In this document: positions 22,441-34,444 of the stretch, piece by piece
How the letters are laid out: every line of letters starts with the position of its first letter
Numbering within the stretch: the stretch's first letter is position 1
Notes under the pieces: model-generated
Databases searched by the model: none
Seen by the model: only the letters and a program-made list of their open reading frames with translations
Told to the model about the DNA's origin: nothing
NCBI RefSeq assembly: GCF_019578655.1
Contig: NC_063263.1
Location: forward strand, 3,596,001 to 3,660,000
Direction of reading: 5' to 3'
DNA length: 64,000 nucleotides
From: Ricinus communis
Taxonomy: Eukaryota > Streptophyta > Magnoliopsida > Malpighiales > Euphorbiaceae
Program-made: the position numbers and the translations under genes

Positions 22441-23450
22441 TGGGTTGATCTCGATTCAGCTTATGTTTACTAGTATTTGGTCAGATGGGCTCAGCTCAAT
22501 TCAGTCTAAATATGTTTAATCTTCTGGAAAGCCGAACTCTGTTCAAAAGAGGCCTTATATCTTCGTATGCATCGTGGTCTGGTCCAGGTTTCACATATTT
22601 GTTAGAAAATTAACACACGTTTTTCTTAAAATGATTTATATTCATGAAACATGTGCTAAATGTGCATTAATATATATTCATTAAACTTACACTGAACATT
22701 TATTATTTAAATATTAAAAATTTATTATTTGTTAACTTTGGTTTACTAAAAAAAATATTTGTACTATAATATAAATATTTATAGCATAACTTTTAGCTTG
22801 ACTTTTTTTATTTATGAGCAATGCAATATAATCTATCTTTTCTTGTTTTACTTTTTGCCTACTTGATGTGGCATCTAATATTTTTTATAAAATTATTTTA
22901 TAAAAGTATTAGATGTTACATAAGGGGAGATGAGATAAAAAAAGTGAGTTTAGCATTTTTTTTTATTTACTTATTGCTTCATATCTATATTATATATGTC
23001 TATTTGGATCAATTAACAAATATAGTATTTATAGATGATGAATATCTATTAACAAACTAATAATAATATATTTATAAATGATGAATATTTATGTCAATTA
23101 CAAAATATCTTAATATGCATCACAAAAGCAGGGAATTTAACTTTTATAAAGAATCAACTTCATTTTCATTTAGAAATAATATTTCATAGTGATATTTGGA
23201 TCATATATAAAGTTACAATTGTTGAATTAACAAGATTAAATTAAAATGAGCATGCTTCTCTAAAACAATGAATACCCTTCTATAAAACAATAAACATCTA
23301 AATATTGACGTAATAAAAAATTATACATTGTTACAAAAAATATTGTACCTATGAACGATGAATATTGATGTCCATCATAAATATATAATATTTTTGGTTA
23401 TAGAATTATCAATTACTTATAAATATCCATAATAAATAGGTGATAAATTT
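22441..23450. other. AT-rich intergenic DNA
   Basis: No convincing coding sequence. The frame at 22821-23060 is hydrophobic low-complexity AT-rich DNA. Confidence 0.5.
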
Positions 23451-25400
23451 ATTTTAGTCTCAGCATTTGGGGTGAGAACATGCGAGACACGGGGGCTTAC
23501 TTTGGTAAGCTTTCATTTTCTTATCTTTACATATGGGGTGATCGCATCATTTACTAAGTCCAATTTTATCTTTTATTTACATGTGGGGTGATCCTAAGCA
23601 TGAATTTATACACACATAAAAATGTGGAAAAGAGAATATAACCAGAAGGGGATTAAGGAAAACGAGGAGTAGTGAGGGAAATACTACACATATAAATAAA
23701 CCTAGTGGCCTTAGTATAAATCATAAATTAAATATAAAAAAGTAAACATATGAACTCTTGGTCCTCCTCGGATGGCGGACCTTCGTGGGCTAACTACTCT
23801 GCATTTAGGGGTTAAAATTATAGCACAATAAAATATAATGAAGCAAATTAAATGGGCAAACAATTTAATTAAAGTGGGGCAAGAATAAAATAAAATAAAA
23901 TAAAAAATAAGAGCAACAGATTGAAATAATTTCTTAAAAACATTTTCGGTTTCATCACAGAATCTAACCTCACGCGAGGTTAGTCCCTCATGACATAGAT
24001 TGGGCTCACAGTATCGTTTTAAAGCTAGCCCATTTATTTAAGAGGAGAGAAAGTGAACTCGTGCGAGCAGGTTAAGCTTGTACGAGGTTAGACCGAAAAC
24101 TCGAATTATTACCCATACGATGTCGCTTAACCCTATGAGTCTCTATTTAGGTTCAAATGTTTACTAGACCCGTGCGAGCAGAGGGTGACCTCACTCGCGC
24201 TTAGAGCCCAGTCCTTAAAACACTTCAAATAAAATGCAAAGGGCTAAATGACGTCGATTTAAGGCCTTAAGCTCCCTGACCTCACGTGAGCTTAATGGTT
24301 CTGGTCCAAGTGGTAATTAAATGACATTGTTTCAATCAAAACACAAAGCACATACATGAAACGACATAAAATTTATAGGAAAAGAGGCTGACGTCGTGCT
24401 AGTACAGATTAAGCTTGCGCCAGCCCAACCTATCTATAAGGTGGCAGAAACCCAAAAACAAAAGAAATCTAATTTAAATAAGATTATAATAAATAAAAGG
24501 GGTGCATAAATAAAAATTAAACCAATTATATGATGTGTGAAATAAATACGCGATGAAAATTAAACGTGTTGAATGTAACAAAAAAATAAAAATTTGGATG
24601 CAACGAATGTGAGACATATACGAAAAGCAGAGTTAAGAATAATTTTTGCTCTCGAGTGGCTACCTTTATTTTTTAGAATAAATTAATCTTTCAAAATTCA
24701 AAAAGAAAATGCAACCTTGTATGGAGGAGATTGCCCAAGAAAAGAAATTAAACTTTTTTTTTGTTTCCTTTTTAAAGGATTTTCTACAACAATAAAAAAG
24801 TTTTAAAAGCTAAGAAAAATATTTTCCCCTAAAAAAAGCTTTGAATTTGACGCTCACTTTTAAATTCCAAAAATTCCAACACTTGACACAAAGTTTTCCT
24901 TTGTCTTTTATAGGATTTGCCAAGTGTTGTCCCCTTATTGTAGGGAAAAATCCCGCCTAAACCTGCTAGCCAATGGATGAGCGACACGTTAGCTAAGAGT
25001 TGAACTTTGTCTAGGCTGAGCTTGCACGTGGTCGTAACGAGGACTCGAGCGAGCTCAAGCTGGACATGCAAGCTCAAGGACGAATGTGCTCAAGGTCAGA
25101 TGCAGAGCTCATGCCCTTAGGTCAACTACTCGACTTACGCGCATACACATTGGAGTCGTGCAAGTTCAAGCTGAGTGTGCCCACTCTTTCTTTTGGGCCT
25201 ACTCGAGGTCATAGGTGGAGCACTGGCTGGACAGCCTTGCGCGAGCTTAGGTTAAGCTTACACGCGCTTAGGCTAAGCCCACGTGAGTACAACCTTACAA
25301 ACCCCTCACCATTGCTTTCATTGGCATTTTTGCTCATTTTAATGCTTATTATTTTATTGATATTTTCTTGGGCAAATTTTCTAAGACGTTAGGGTCACAG
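23451..25400. repeat. Unclassified region with scattered CTCGCGCGAG-like short repeats
   Basis: Between about 23950 and 25290 the otherwise AT-rich DNA carries many imperfect copies of a GC-rich motif combining (G)CGAG/CTCG(C) with TTAAGCT, for example CCTCACGCGAGGTTAG, CTCGTGCGAGCAGGTTAAGC, CTTGCGCGAGCTTAGGTTAA and TTACACGCGCTTAGGCTAAG. No conserved protein is visible on either strand. It may be the non-coding part or LTR of an unrecognised retroelement. Confidence 0.45.
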
Positions 25401-27288
25401 TTCTTTTTCGTCTTTTGGTTCTATAGGCAACTAAACCTTCTCTTCATCAGGCTCTATATAACTCTAGTTTCTAATTTCTAATGATAACAATATGAGGTAT
25501 GTTTTAAGTAATATATATGAGGATATTGAAGTCCAATAGGAGAAAATAATTATTCTACCTATATATTTCAATTATTTTGATATATTTTTCAATTACTTAT
25601 AAAATTCATTATAATTTTTATGTCAACATATTGGGAAATTAAAATTATTCTATTATTTTTCAAACATCTTTAAGAACCCCCTGATAATTATTTTTGAATG
25701 TTGAGTTCTAGTTGTGCCTAAAATTACATTTATTCTATACGTTGTATTGGCTTTGAGATTTTTTTAATAATTATTTTTGAGTGTTGAGTTTTGGTTATTG
25801 CCTAAAGTTATATTTATTTTATACGTTTTATTCGCTTTGAGATTTTTTTAGCAACCTCTCTGTTTGATTTTTCCTTAAATATGTTTAAGAAATCATGTCT
25901 TGTCTGAAGATCTTCTTCTTATTATTTAGGTTGATTGATTTTTTTTCACTTGCAATCAAATCAGTTGCAGCCACCATTCCATCGCTCTCTCTCATCATGT
26001 TGTTCACTTTTCTATACAAGTTTACTGACTAATCTTTCTTTAATTTCTATTATCATTCCCAAAAGAATTCCATTATCCAATTCATTTTTTATCCTTTCAT
26101 GTCAAAAATTCTATTTCACATTTTGAATTGCATGCTTTTAAATTGTTCAGATACATATTTTGCAGATAAAATCTACATAATTTTCTAGATGAGAGCAAAC
26201 CTCTATATGATTTTACAATTTCTAAATGTTTCTTCTACTTTGCTACAAAGAAATTCTAGCTTCTATAAATTGGGTATGAGTTATATATTTCTTTTGAGAA
26301 TTTTGTGTGATTGGGCAAATTAAAAGGGATTGATATATAATATGAACCAAATGAGATAGATAGATAGAAAGGGGATCCTAACAATAGTAGTGTGATAAAT
26401 TTCAAAGCTGAGCTCTTGGTATAATAAAGTGAAGAGTTGACAGCAAAAAAAGTGGCTGGGAAGGAAGAGGGCCAGTGTGCGATTTCACCATGGGTACTGA
26501 AGTCATTAAGGTACCAGTGACTACGGAAAAGAAGGTGGTTTTGGATTTTAACTAATGTGTCTTAAGAAAAGAATTATATTAAGAAAGATGGATTTCTATT
26601 TGCTATTTTTAAAATCTTTCTGTTTGTATATTTAAAACAGAAAAAATTGCAAGTTTTATAGATTAGAAATTAAAGCAAAATATCATCCATGTGTATAAGC
26701 TAAACTCGATACATCATTCACTCATGCTGATGTGTTAATATTTTTTCTTTAGTTAGAGAGTGTGTAAAACACCCATAAGTACAAAAGTGTTTATTAGTAT
26801 TTGATATTGCAAATTAAGGTGTCAATAGATCCAAGTTGAAGTTTAGGGAGATGTTTGTTTTTTTTTATATATAAGTTAGAGTGCCTGTAGATGTATTCTA
26901 CCGTTGAAATATATTTGGTATAAAACACTATGGATAGCCATGACAATGATTTTTGGTTCAAATATGACAATTATTTAACCATTTCAATAGTGTCCATGTT
27001 TAGCTTTGTCACTCTCACATTTGAATGTTACTATTTAATAAATTTCATATTCAAGTTGTGATTTCTATTTCATCTTATGCAATATGGATATATTAATGTA
27101 ACACAATTTATAATCCAAAAGAAACTATTATTCCTATAACAACATAATAAAAATATATTAGCAATCTAACTTATATTGTATGTGGTATATTCAAAGCTAC
27201 TACAATAAATAAACTACTAAATAATATTTATATCCTTAAATTAGACAAAAAAAATAAAATAAAATGAAGCATTAATCCTTATAGAGCA
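25401..27288. other. Intergenic DNA without recognisable genes
   Basis: AT-rich. A short paired repeat occurs (AATTATTTTTGA(A/G)TGTTGAG near 25686 and 25771). No gene supported. Confidence 0.45.
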
Positions 27289-27501
27289 CTAAACTTTCTT
27301 CAACATCTCCATTAATTTTTCCAGAAACCATGTTATTGACAATAAACAAAAAGTCTTCAAAGACAATCCTTTCTTCACAAACAATTTGTTCTTAGTCTTT
27401 AAAAGCGACAGCTTCTTCTTAACTGATTCCATCCCAGCCTCTAAACAATTCAACCTCATAACATTACTATTTGATACATCGCCACATACTCTTTCCTTCC
27501 A
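27289..27501 (-). pseudogene. Possible gene fragment, unrecognised
   Basis: An open frame of about 70 codons ends at a stop at 27289. It is Lys/Leu-rich with an amphipathic look (NCLEAGMESVKKKLSLLKTK near its start) and lies beside a 189-bp tandem duplication. Composition differs from the AT-rich surroundings. I do not recognise the family and it may be chance. Confidence 0.25.
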
Positions 27502-27514
27502 TCATCCCTTTTGT

Positions 27515-27892
27515 CTCCAAACTTAACTTCTGCTCATAACTTATTAATAATCTATACAACCCTAAAATATATTGTCATACTATTTAAAGAAAAAGACACT
27601 TTCTAATCTTTTTATGAATTAAAATACAAGCAAAATACCACATTCCTACATTATCATCATTCCAAATCATTAAAAATACAACTTGATCATAATAAATGCA
27701 CTTCTCCAAATTTAACTTATGCTCATAACTCATTAATAATCTACACAACCCTAAAATATATTGTCATACTATTTAAAGAAAAAGACACTTTCTAATATTT
27801 TTATGAATTAAAATACAAGCAAAATACCACATTCCTACATTATCATCATTCCAAATCATTAAAAATACAACTTGATCATAATAAATGCACTT
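27515..27892 (+). repeat. 189-bp tandem duplication
   Basis: Copies 27515-27703 and 27704-27892 are nearly identical (few substitutions, e.g. CTCATAACTTATT versus CTCATAACTCATT). No coding function is visible. Confidence 0.9.
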
Positions 27893-30430
27893 CTTAAAAG
27901 GAAGTTGATAAGAGCTACCATAGGAACCGAGTATTAATGCTCTTCAATTAGATGAAATTAGATAGGAGAAAGAAAATGAATTAGTTCCTGATATTTTAGG
28001 ATTTATTCACTTTAGGGATAATATTATTGTTGTTCTTTCTTTTTAGTTTTATATATATAAAAGATTTTTGTTACTATTTCTTAATAATTGAAATTATTTT
28101 ATTAATAATTTTAGGACATATGATGTAGAAGCGTTGGCTAGAAACCAAATTATGGGCAAATCGGCCATAAATTAAAATCTCTTGGATAAAATAACCATAA
28201 AGTTAACTTTGAAGTTACTTGACAAAGCAACATGCTACTTTACTCCTAATCTTGCTTTGCTTTAGTCTTAGGGTTTGTAAATAAAATAACATACTTATGC
28301 ATCAAAACCATTTTACTTTTTTTTTTTTCGATTAACTATTATCTTGGTTGGACACTCTTTTCTATATAGCATATGTAAGGGTGTAAAGGATCTCAATGGT
28401 GAAGTTGGCTCAAATCCTATTAATTTTTTTGTAATTTCTTAAAGCTCATTTTAAAAGTGCAATAATCTAAATTTAATTTTACTTTTAAGTTTGTTAAAAT
28501 TCAAGACGAGTTTGAGAAAGATAAATACTTGATTTAATATATTTTATACTTATTATAAATAATATATATTATATATAATAACAAGATCAATATAATATAT
28601 ATATATATAGATACAGATAAAATCAAAAAGAAATTCTACTTTTTATTTTTAAATATATAATAATAATTTTTAAGATTGAAAAATAACCTTTTTATTTACA
28701 ATTGAGTATTTCTACGTAGCTATTTTAGAAAATTTTTACTTTAAATTGATAACTCTTTGTGTTTTTTGTACAATTACTTCAATATTAATGCAATTTATTT
28801 TTCTTGTACTTATTTTGATTGATATAAAAAATAAGTAAAAATTTTAAAAATTTTAATATTTTAAATTATTTAAGCTCGACTGAGATTGGATTTAGTTTTA
28901 ACTCGTTCGAACTCATTCAAAATATCTTATACTTGAGTCCATCTTAATCACTAATATAATTTCACTGAGCTAAACTTAAACAATAAAATATTCGGATCAA
29001 CTTAGCTCAACACATTATCAATCCCAAACATCCAGGTGAGTGTTTTTATAAATATAATGAATTACTAATATTATATCTTAATATATAATTGAATTCTAGT
29101 CTATAATATTATATTTTTTATATACAAATAAAGACTAAATATATCTTATATCAATAAAAATATCATATTTATATATAAAAAATTCAACAGACATAAATAT
29201 TTTAGCTAAATAATTTTATAAAAATATCTTACATAAATGTTAATTGTTTATTTGGACATTGCACAGACTTCTCTTAACTGTAAACGATATCCTAATATGT
29301 TGTAAATTGTATAAATTGATAATAAGATTTGATAAAACTATTAATATCTTATAGTATCTTTATTGTATTTTAAGAAAGAATGACAATTTAGAATAAATAC
29401 ACAAAAAAAATTCTTAACTTTATAGAATTTACAATATATTAGGATATTGTCATTAGTAGTGATTCGGTTCGGTTAACCGAGCTATTAGCCATTTTTAGAA
29501 ATCTAACCATATATATTGGCTTTTAAATTTATTAGCCCCAAACCTAAATTGTTAGTATTGGTTAATCAATATTTATAGTACAGTTAGCTCAATTTTTCGG
29601 TTTTTAAGCATATTAAATTTTATAATTTTTTAAAAATGATTTTTAATGTTTTATTATATTTTTCATTTTCTTCAATTAGCCAATAAATTATTAATAATAA
29701 TATATAATTAATATTTTTTAATTAGACTTATTTCTTAATAAGAAATCTTTTTATTAATTAATATATTATATATGTTTATATAATTAATACTAAATTAATT
29801 TATTAATAATATATTAGTTATATTTATATAAGTTAATATTAAATATATAATGAGTATAATTCTTTATATATGTCAAATTCTTTATTTTAAAGCGTCATAT
29901 TATAAAATAACACTATCATGCACTATTTATTTTTTAAACATAAAGTATAGAGCTGATTTAGCTCTCTATATATGAAGAGCCAAACTTCATTCTCTATTTT
30001 ATATTAAATAAATGCATTACAAATTTTTATATACTTTATTAATTAATATTTGTAATTTTTATTTTTTTCTATAGATAAAAATTAAAAAAAAAGAGAAATT
30101 AAAATTATTAATACTTATAAAAATAGAAGTAAGATTAGAATAAAATATAAAGAGTTGATTCAACTTAAATAGAATATTTTACTTTCAATATTTAAATATT
30201 CTTTGAGATACTTTTTATTTTAGAAATTATACTATTTAAAATAAAAAGTATCATTTGAAATATTATATACAATCTTAATTATTTTTTATATAACTATGTT
30301 TTTTTAGAATTATAAATTATTATTTAGTTAAAAAGAAGGTAAAATATTAATTATATTTATATAAAATAGTATTGAAAAAATAAAATTTTGGATGTATAAT
30401 ATCAATTTTATATACTCTTAAAATACAATA
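27893..30430. other. AT-rich intergenic DNA upstream of RPN3
   Basis: Mostly AT-rich. Segments near 28860-29040 (CTCGTTCGAACTC) and 29460-29600 (GGTTCGGTTAACCGAGC) look like worn transposon ends. No gene. Confidence 0.45.
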
Positions 30431-30726
30431 CACTAAAGCGACACCGTTTGGAAATATTTCTCTTTCTCCTCTTGAAATCCCTTGTGCTAGACTTGAAGAA
30501 AAAGAAAAGTAGCTCCCCCCCTCTCTCTCTCTCTCTTCCCAAATTCACAGATCAATTAACAATCTCTCTCTCTCTCGCCCAATTCAAAGGTCACTCTCTT
30601 TTTTCTCCCATTCAGTTGTCAATCTTTTCTCTTAAAACCCCCAATTTTAACATTAACATTCAAGATACTTGTATTCTCTTCTTCCGCTTCTTCTTCTTCT
30701 TCTTCTTCTTCTGTAACATTTCCAGT

Positions 30727-33594
30727 ATGACCCAAGACGTAGAGATGAAAGAGGTTCCAGCTGCCGCTGCGGCTCCTTCCAATTCCACCACTTCTTCGTC
30801 TCCTTCCACTCTCCAGCGTAAGTCTATAACTGGGTCTCTTTTAATTTCTTTATCTTTATTGCTAAATTTTTCAGATTGGTAAATACCATATCATCTGTGT
30901 TTTTGTTTTTTTTTTCTTTGTTTTTGTAGATTTGAAAGAGATTGCTTCACTCATTGAGACCGGTGCTTATGCCCGTGAAGTCCGCCGGATTGTGCGCGCT
31001 GTTCGCCTTACCATGGCTTTAAGGAGAAAGCTCAAAGCTCAACTTCTCTCTGCTTTTCTCAATTCCATTCTTACCCCTGGATCCGACCCTTATACTCGGT
31101 TGTCCTCTTTTCTCCCCAAGGTTATTCCTGTCTTTTGGATATAACGCCATTTGAGTTTTGTTGCATTCTTTTCCTAAAGTTGTAATGTTTTTGCACATGA
31201 ATAAATGTCAATGATAATGTAATTTAAAATGAAATTGGTCACAGGAGGATGATCATGAAATGGAGGTTGATACAGCTACATCTGTCACTCAAGCTCCTGC
31301 TAAACACCCGTTACCAGAACTGGAGATGTATTGCTATTTGTTGGTGCTGATTTATCTTATTGATCAGAAGAAATACAATGAGGTAAACTTGCTGGTGCCG
31401 AATCAAGTAATCAAATCAATGATATTTTGAATTGTTTCATTAACGACACTAATAACTAATATCTTATAGGCCAAAGCATGTTCAACAGCATGCATTGCTC
31501 GGTTAAAGAACTTGAATCGGAGGACTGTTGATGTTCTTGCATCCAGGCTCTACTTTTATTACTCTCTTAGCTATGAACTCACCGGTGATCTTGCTGAAAT
31601 TAGAGGGTAAGTCATGTATGTTACTTGTTCATTACTTTTCTTTATTTAATATTATTGTCTGTTTTGTTGATTGGATAGTGATTGTCGGATTTACTTTGTT
31701 ATCTAACTTGCACTTTTGGTTTATTAACAGTAACCTCCTTGCTCTTCACCGGATTGCAACTTTGCGCCATGATGAGCTTGGCCAGGTAAATTTTTCTGTT
31801 TTAGGAGGAACATTTTGTGGCTTTGTTGATGGGTCTTAAACTTGGAGAATGTTATACAGGAAACACTTCTAAACCTGCTGCTTCGCAATTACCTCCACTA
31901 CAATTTATATGACCAAGCAGAGAAGCTGAGGTCAAAAGCTCCTCGATTTGAAGCCCACTCCAACCAGCAGGCAAGTCTTTAGTTTTTCAATTCAGAAATA
32001 ATGTCTACCTGTCCACATGGGGTTATGCATGTTGCCCATGTTCATTTCATTTTGCTCGTGTGCGGTGTCTTTACATTTGAAATCCAAGTTCCATAGTGAT
32101 GATACAAATGTTTCAATCAACTTCTAGTCTATTGGCTCCAAAATTAACATTCAATAGACTCAAATGACACTTCTTGATAAATGAAATAGAAGCATTCCCT
32201 CTTGAGCTTGCATGACTGTGATATGCAAGGTCATATTCCTCCCAGATGGTGCTTCATTGGCATTTTTTTCTTTTAGGGTCTTAACTATATTTTGATTGTA
32301 ATATCTTTTGGATAAATTAGTATTCTGGTCTGTATCATGATGTTAACTGGTAAAAATATTGAATAATATGGGAGATGGTGTAATAGAAACACATGAATTT
32401 CAACATGATGAATTTCATAATAGATATATAGGTAGATACTACTAGTATCCAATATTTTGCAGAAAAAACATTATTTTACATGTTGACATTTTGAAAGTTA
32501 TTAGTCATAAACTGCATATTCTGATATTTAAATTTTCTTTTCTGCAGTTCTGTCGGTACCTCTTTTACTTGGGAAAGATTCGGACAATTCAGTTGGAGTA
32601 CACTGACGCAAAGGAATCCCTCCTACAAGCTGCTCGGAAATCCCCTGTTGCAGCACTCGGTTTTCGAGTTCAGTGCAACAAGTGGGCAATTATTGTCAGA
32701 CTACTGCTAGGAGAAATCCCTGAGAGGACTGTTTTCATGCAGAAAGGCATGGAGAAAGCCTTGAGGCCATACTTTGAGTTGACAAATGTGAGTCTAGCCT
32801 TATTGATAATTCTTTTATCTACTTTATCCTGTGGGAGCCAGGTTTAAAAATTTATAAATTTAAGGTTTATGAGTTATCTAAGCTAAATTAACACAAATAT
32901 TGGAACAAAAGTTTGTTTATCTTGATTTTTTATGGCAATCACTATGCTCTATGGAACTGGGCTATAAAGGAATCGCTATTACTTATATATTTATAATTTT
33001 TTCTTGCTGATAACATGTAGCTTTTTAACTCTCTTAGGCCAGGAATGAGAACCTTCAACATCTAAATCTATGTGTTTTCAGGCTGTTCGAATAGGGGACT
33101 TGGAGCTCTTTAAATCTGTTGCAGAGAAGTTCTCAACCATCTTTAGTGCAGACAGGACTCACAATTTAATTGTTAGACTGCGGCACAATGTCATAAGGAC
33201 TGGACTTCGCAATATTAGTATTTCTTATTCTCGTATCTCACTGGCTGATGTGGCCAAGAAGTTGAGATTGGACTCTGCAAACCCCGTTGCCGATGCTGAG
33301 AGTATCGTAGCCAAGGCAATACGAGATGGTGCAATTGATGCGACACTGGACCATGCAAATGGGTGGATGGTATCTAAGGAAACAGGGGATATCTACTCCA
33401 CAAACGAGCCTCAAATTGCATTCAACTCAAGGATTGCTTTCTGCCTCAATATGCATAATGAGGCAGTGCGGGCACTAAGGTTTCCACCAAATTCCCACAA
33501 AGAGAAAGAAAGTGCTGAGAAGAGAAGAGAGAGACAGCAGCAAGAGCAGGAGCTTGCAAAGCACATAGCCGAGGAGGATGATGATGAGTTTTAA
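30727..33594 (+). CDS. RPN3: 26S proteasome regulatory particle lid subunit RPN3 (PSMD3 type)
   Basis: A non-ATPase subunit of the proteasome lid, needed for regulatory particle assembly; acts in cytosol and nucleus. Exons by splice signals and frame: 30727-30817, 30930-31120, 31245-31382, 31470-31606, 31731-31785, 31860-31970, 32548-32787, 33082-33594, giving 491 residues, against about 488 in Arabidopsis. Recognisable blocks are MTQDVEMKE at the start, [31 protein letters not shown] and the C-terminal PCI region (about residues 250-440) with [20 protein letters not shown], ending in an acidic EEDDDEF. The intron after 31970 has a GC donor. The 5' leader is CT- and TTC-rich (30510-30715). 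Confidence 0.96.
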
Positions 33595-34444
33595 GTTAGC
33601 ATCTGCAAGAAATCAACTATTTTCACCATTGAATCCCCTCTTGTCAAGTTGTGTGACTTTCTCTAAAAACTCCCCAGCAAGATTGTTTCAACTTATTTTG
33701 TTTAGCATCAATTTTTCATGTTCTAGTTGAGGATTCTGTCCCATATCCAAGCAACCTCTGTTCAACTATTTTTTATTATATTGTGGGGTTGCTCCCATTT
33801 GGATTATCTCTGTTCTTGCGTATTTGGTTTGCTGCAATATGTTATGGATGTCTCTTGCTGCAAAATGCTTACCTTAAGGCTTAAATTGTTGCTTTGGCCA
33901 GACAAGCAACGAAGCTATGTTGAGAGTTGGCATCTATGTGTTTAAAAAGCGCTTTCTCCACATTGCATGATCTATTCATGCCTCTTCTATATATTTTCTC
34001 GAAATAATCACTTACTCTGCAACTTGTCAAAATAATCACATCAATCCCATTTTCTGATACACTTGGAAAGCTGAAGAATCTCATTCCAGCAACTTTGGGG
34101 TCAATAGGCGATGCCTCTAGAGCTAAGCCAGCATGGTAAAACTTCAGATAACAAATTTAATTGACTAAAAATCCAACTGCTTTGGTTTCTAGAGGTACAA
34201 TCTAGATCTGCATAAATGAATAAAGTCAAAATAATTACATGCACACCGAATAAAAGAACCATATCTATTTGGAACCAATGTATCTCTTGTTTTGTCTTTG
34301 GTACAACTTATAGACCGCAAGTGTTAAAATGATACAATGTCACCATGTACGGAGAAAACTGAAAATGAGATTTTAAGTAATGGAAAGAGAAACTTGACAT
34401 CCACCTAAGGAAAGCTAACAGGTTTAGATTTGCAATGGCAACAT
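33595..34444. other. Convergent intergenic region between RPN3 and TRAPPC2L
   Basis: Contains the 3' UTRs of two genes that face each other, about 850 bp apart. No further gene; small open frames here are not supported. Confidence 0.55.

Noticed and set aside
26490..26555. Short plus-strand frame MGTEVIKVPVTTEKKVV
   Set aside because: Looks protein-like but only 21 codons and isolated; not enough support for a gene or exon.
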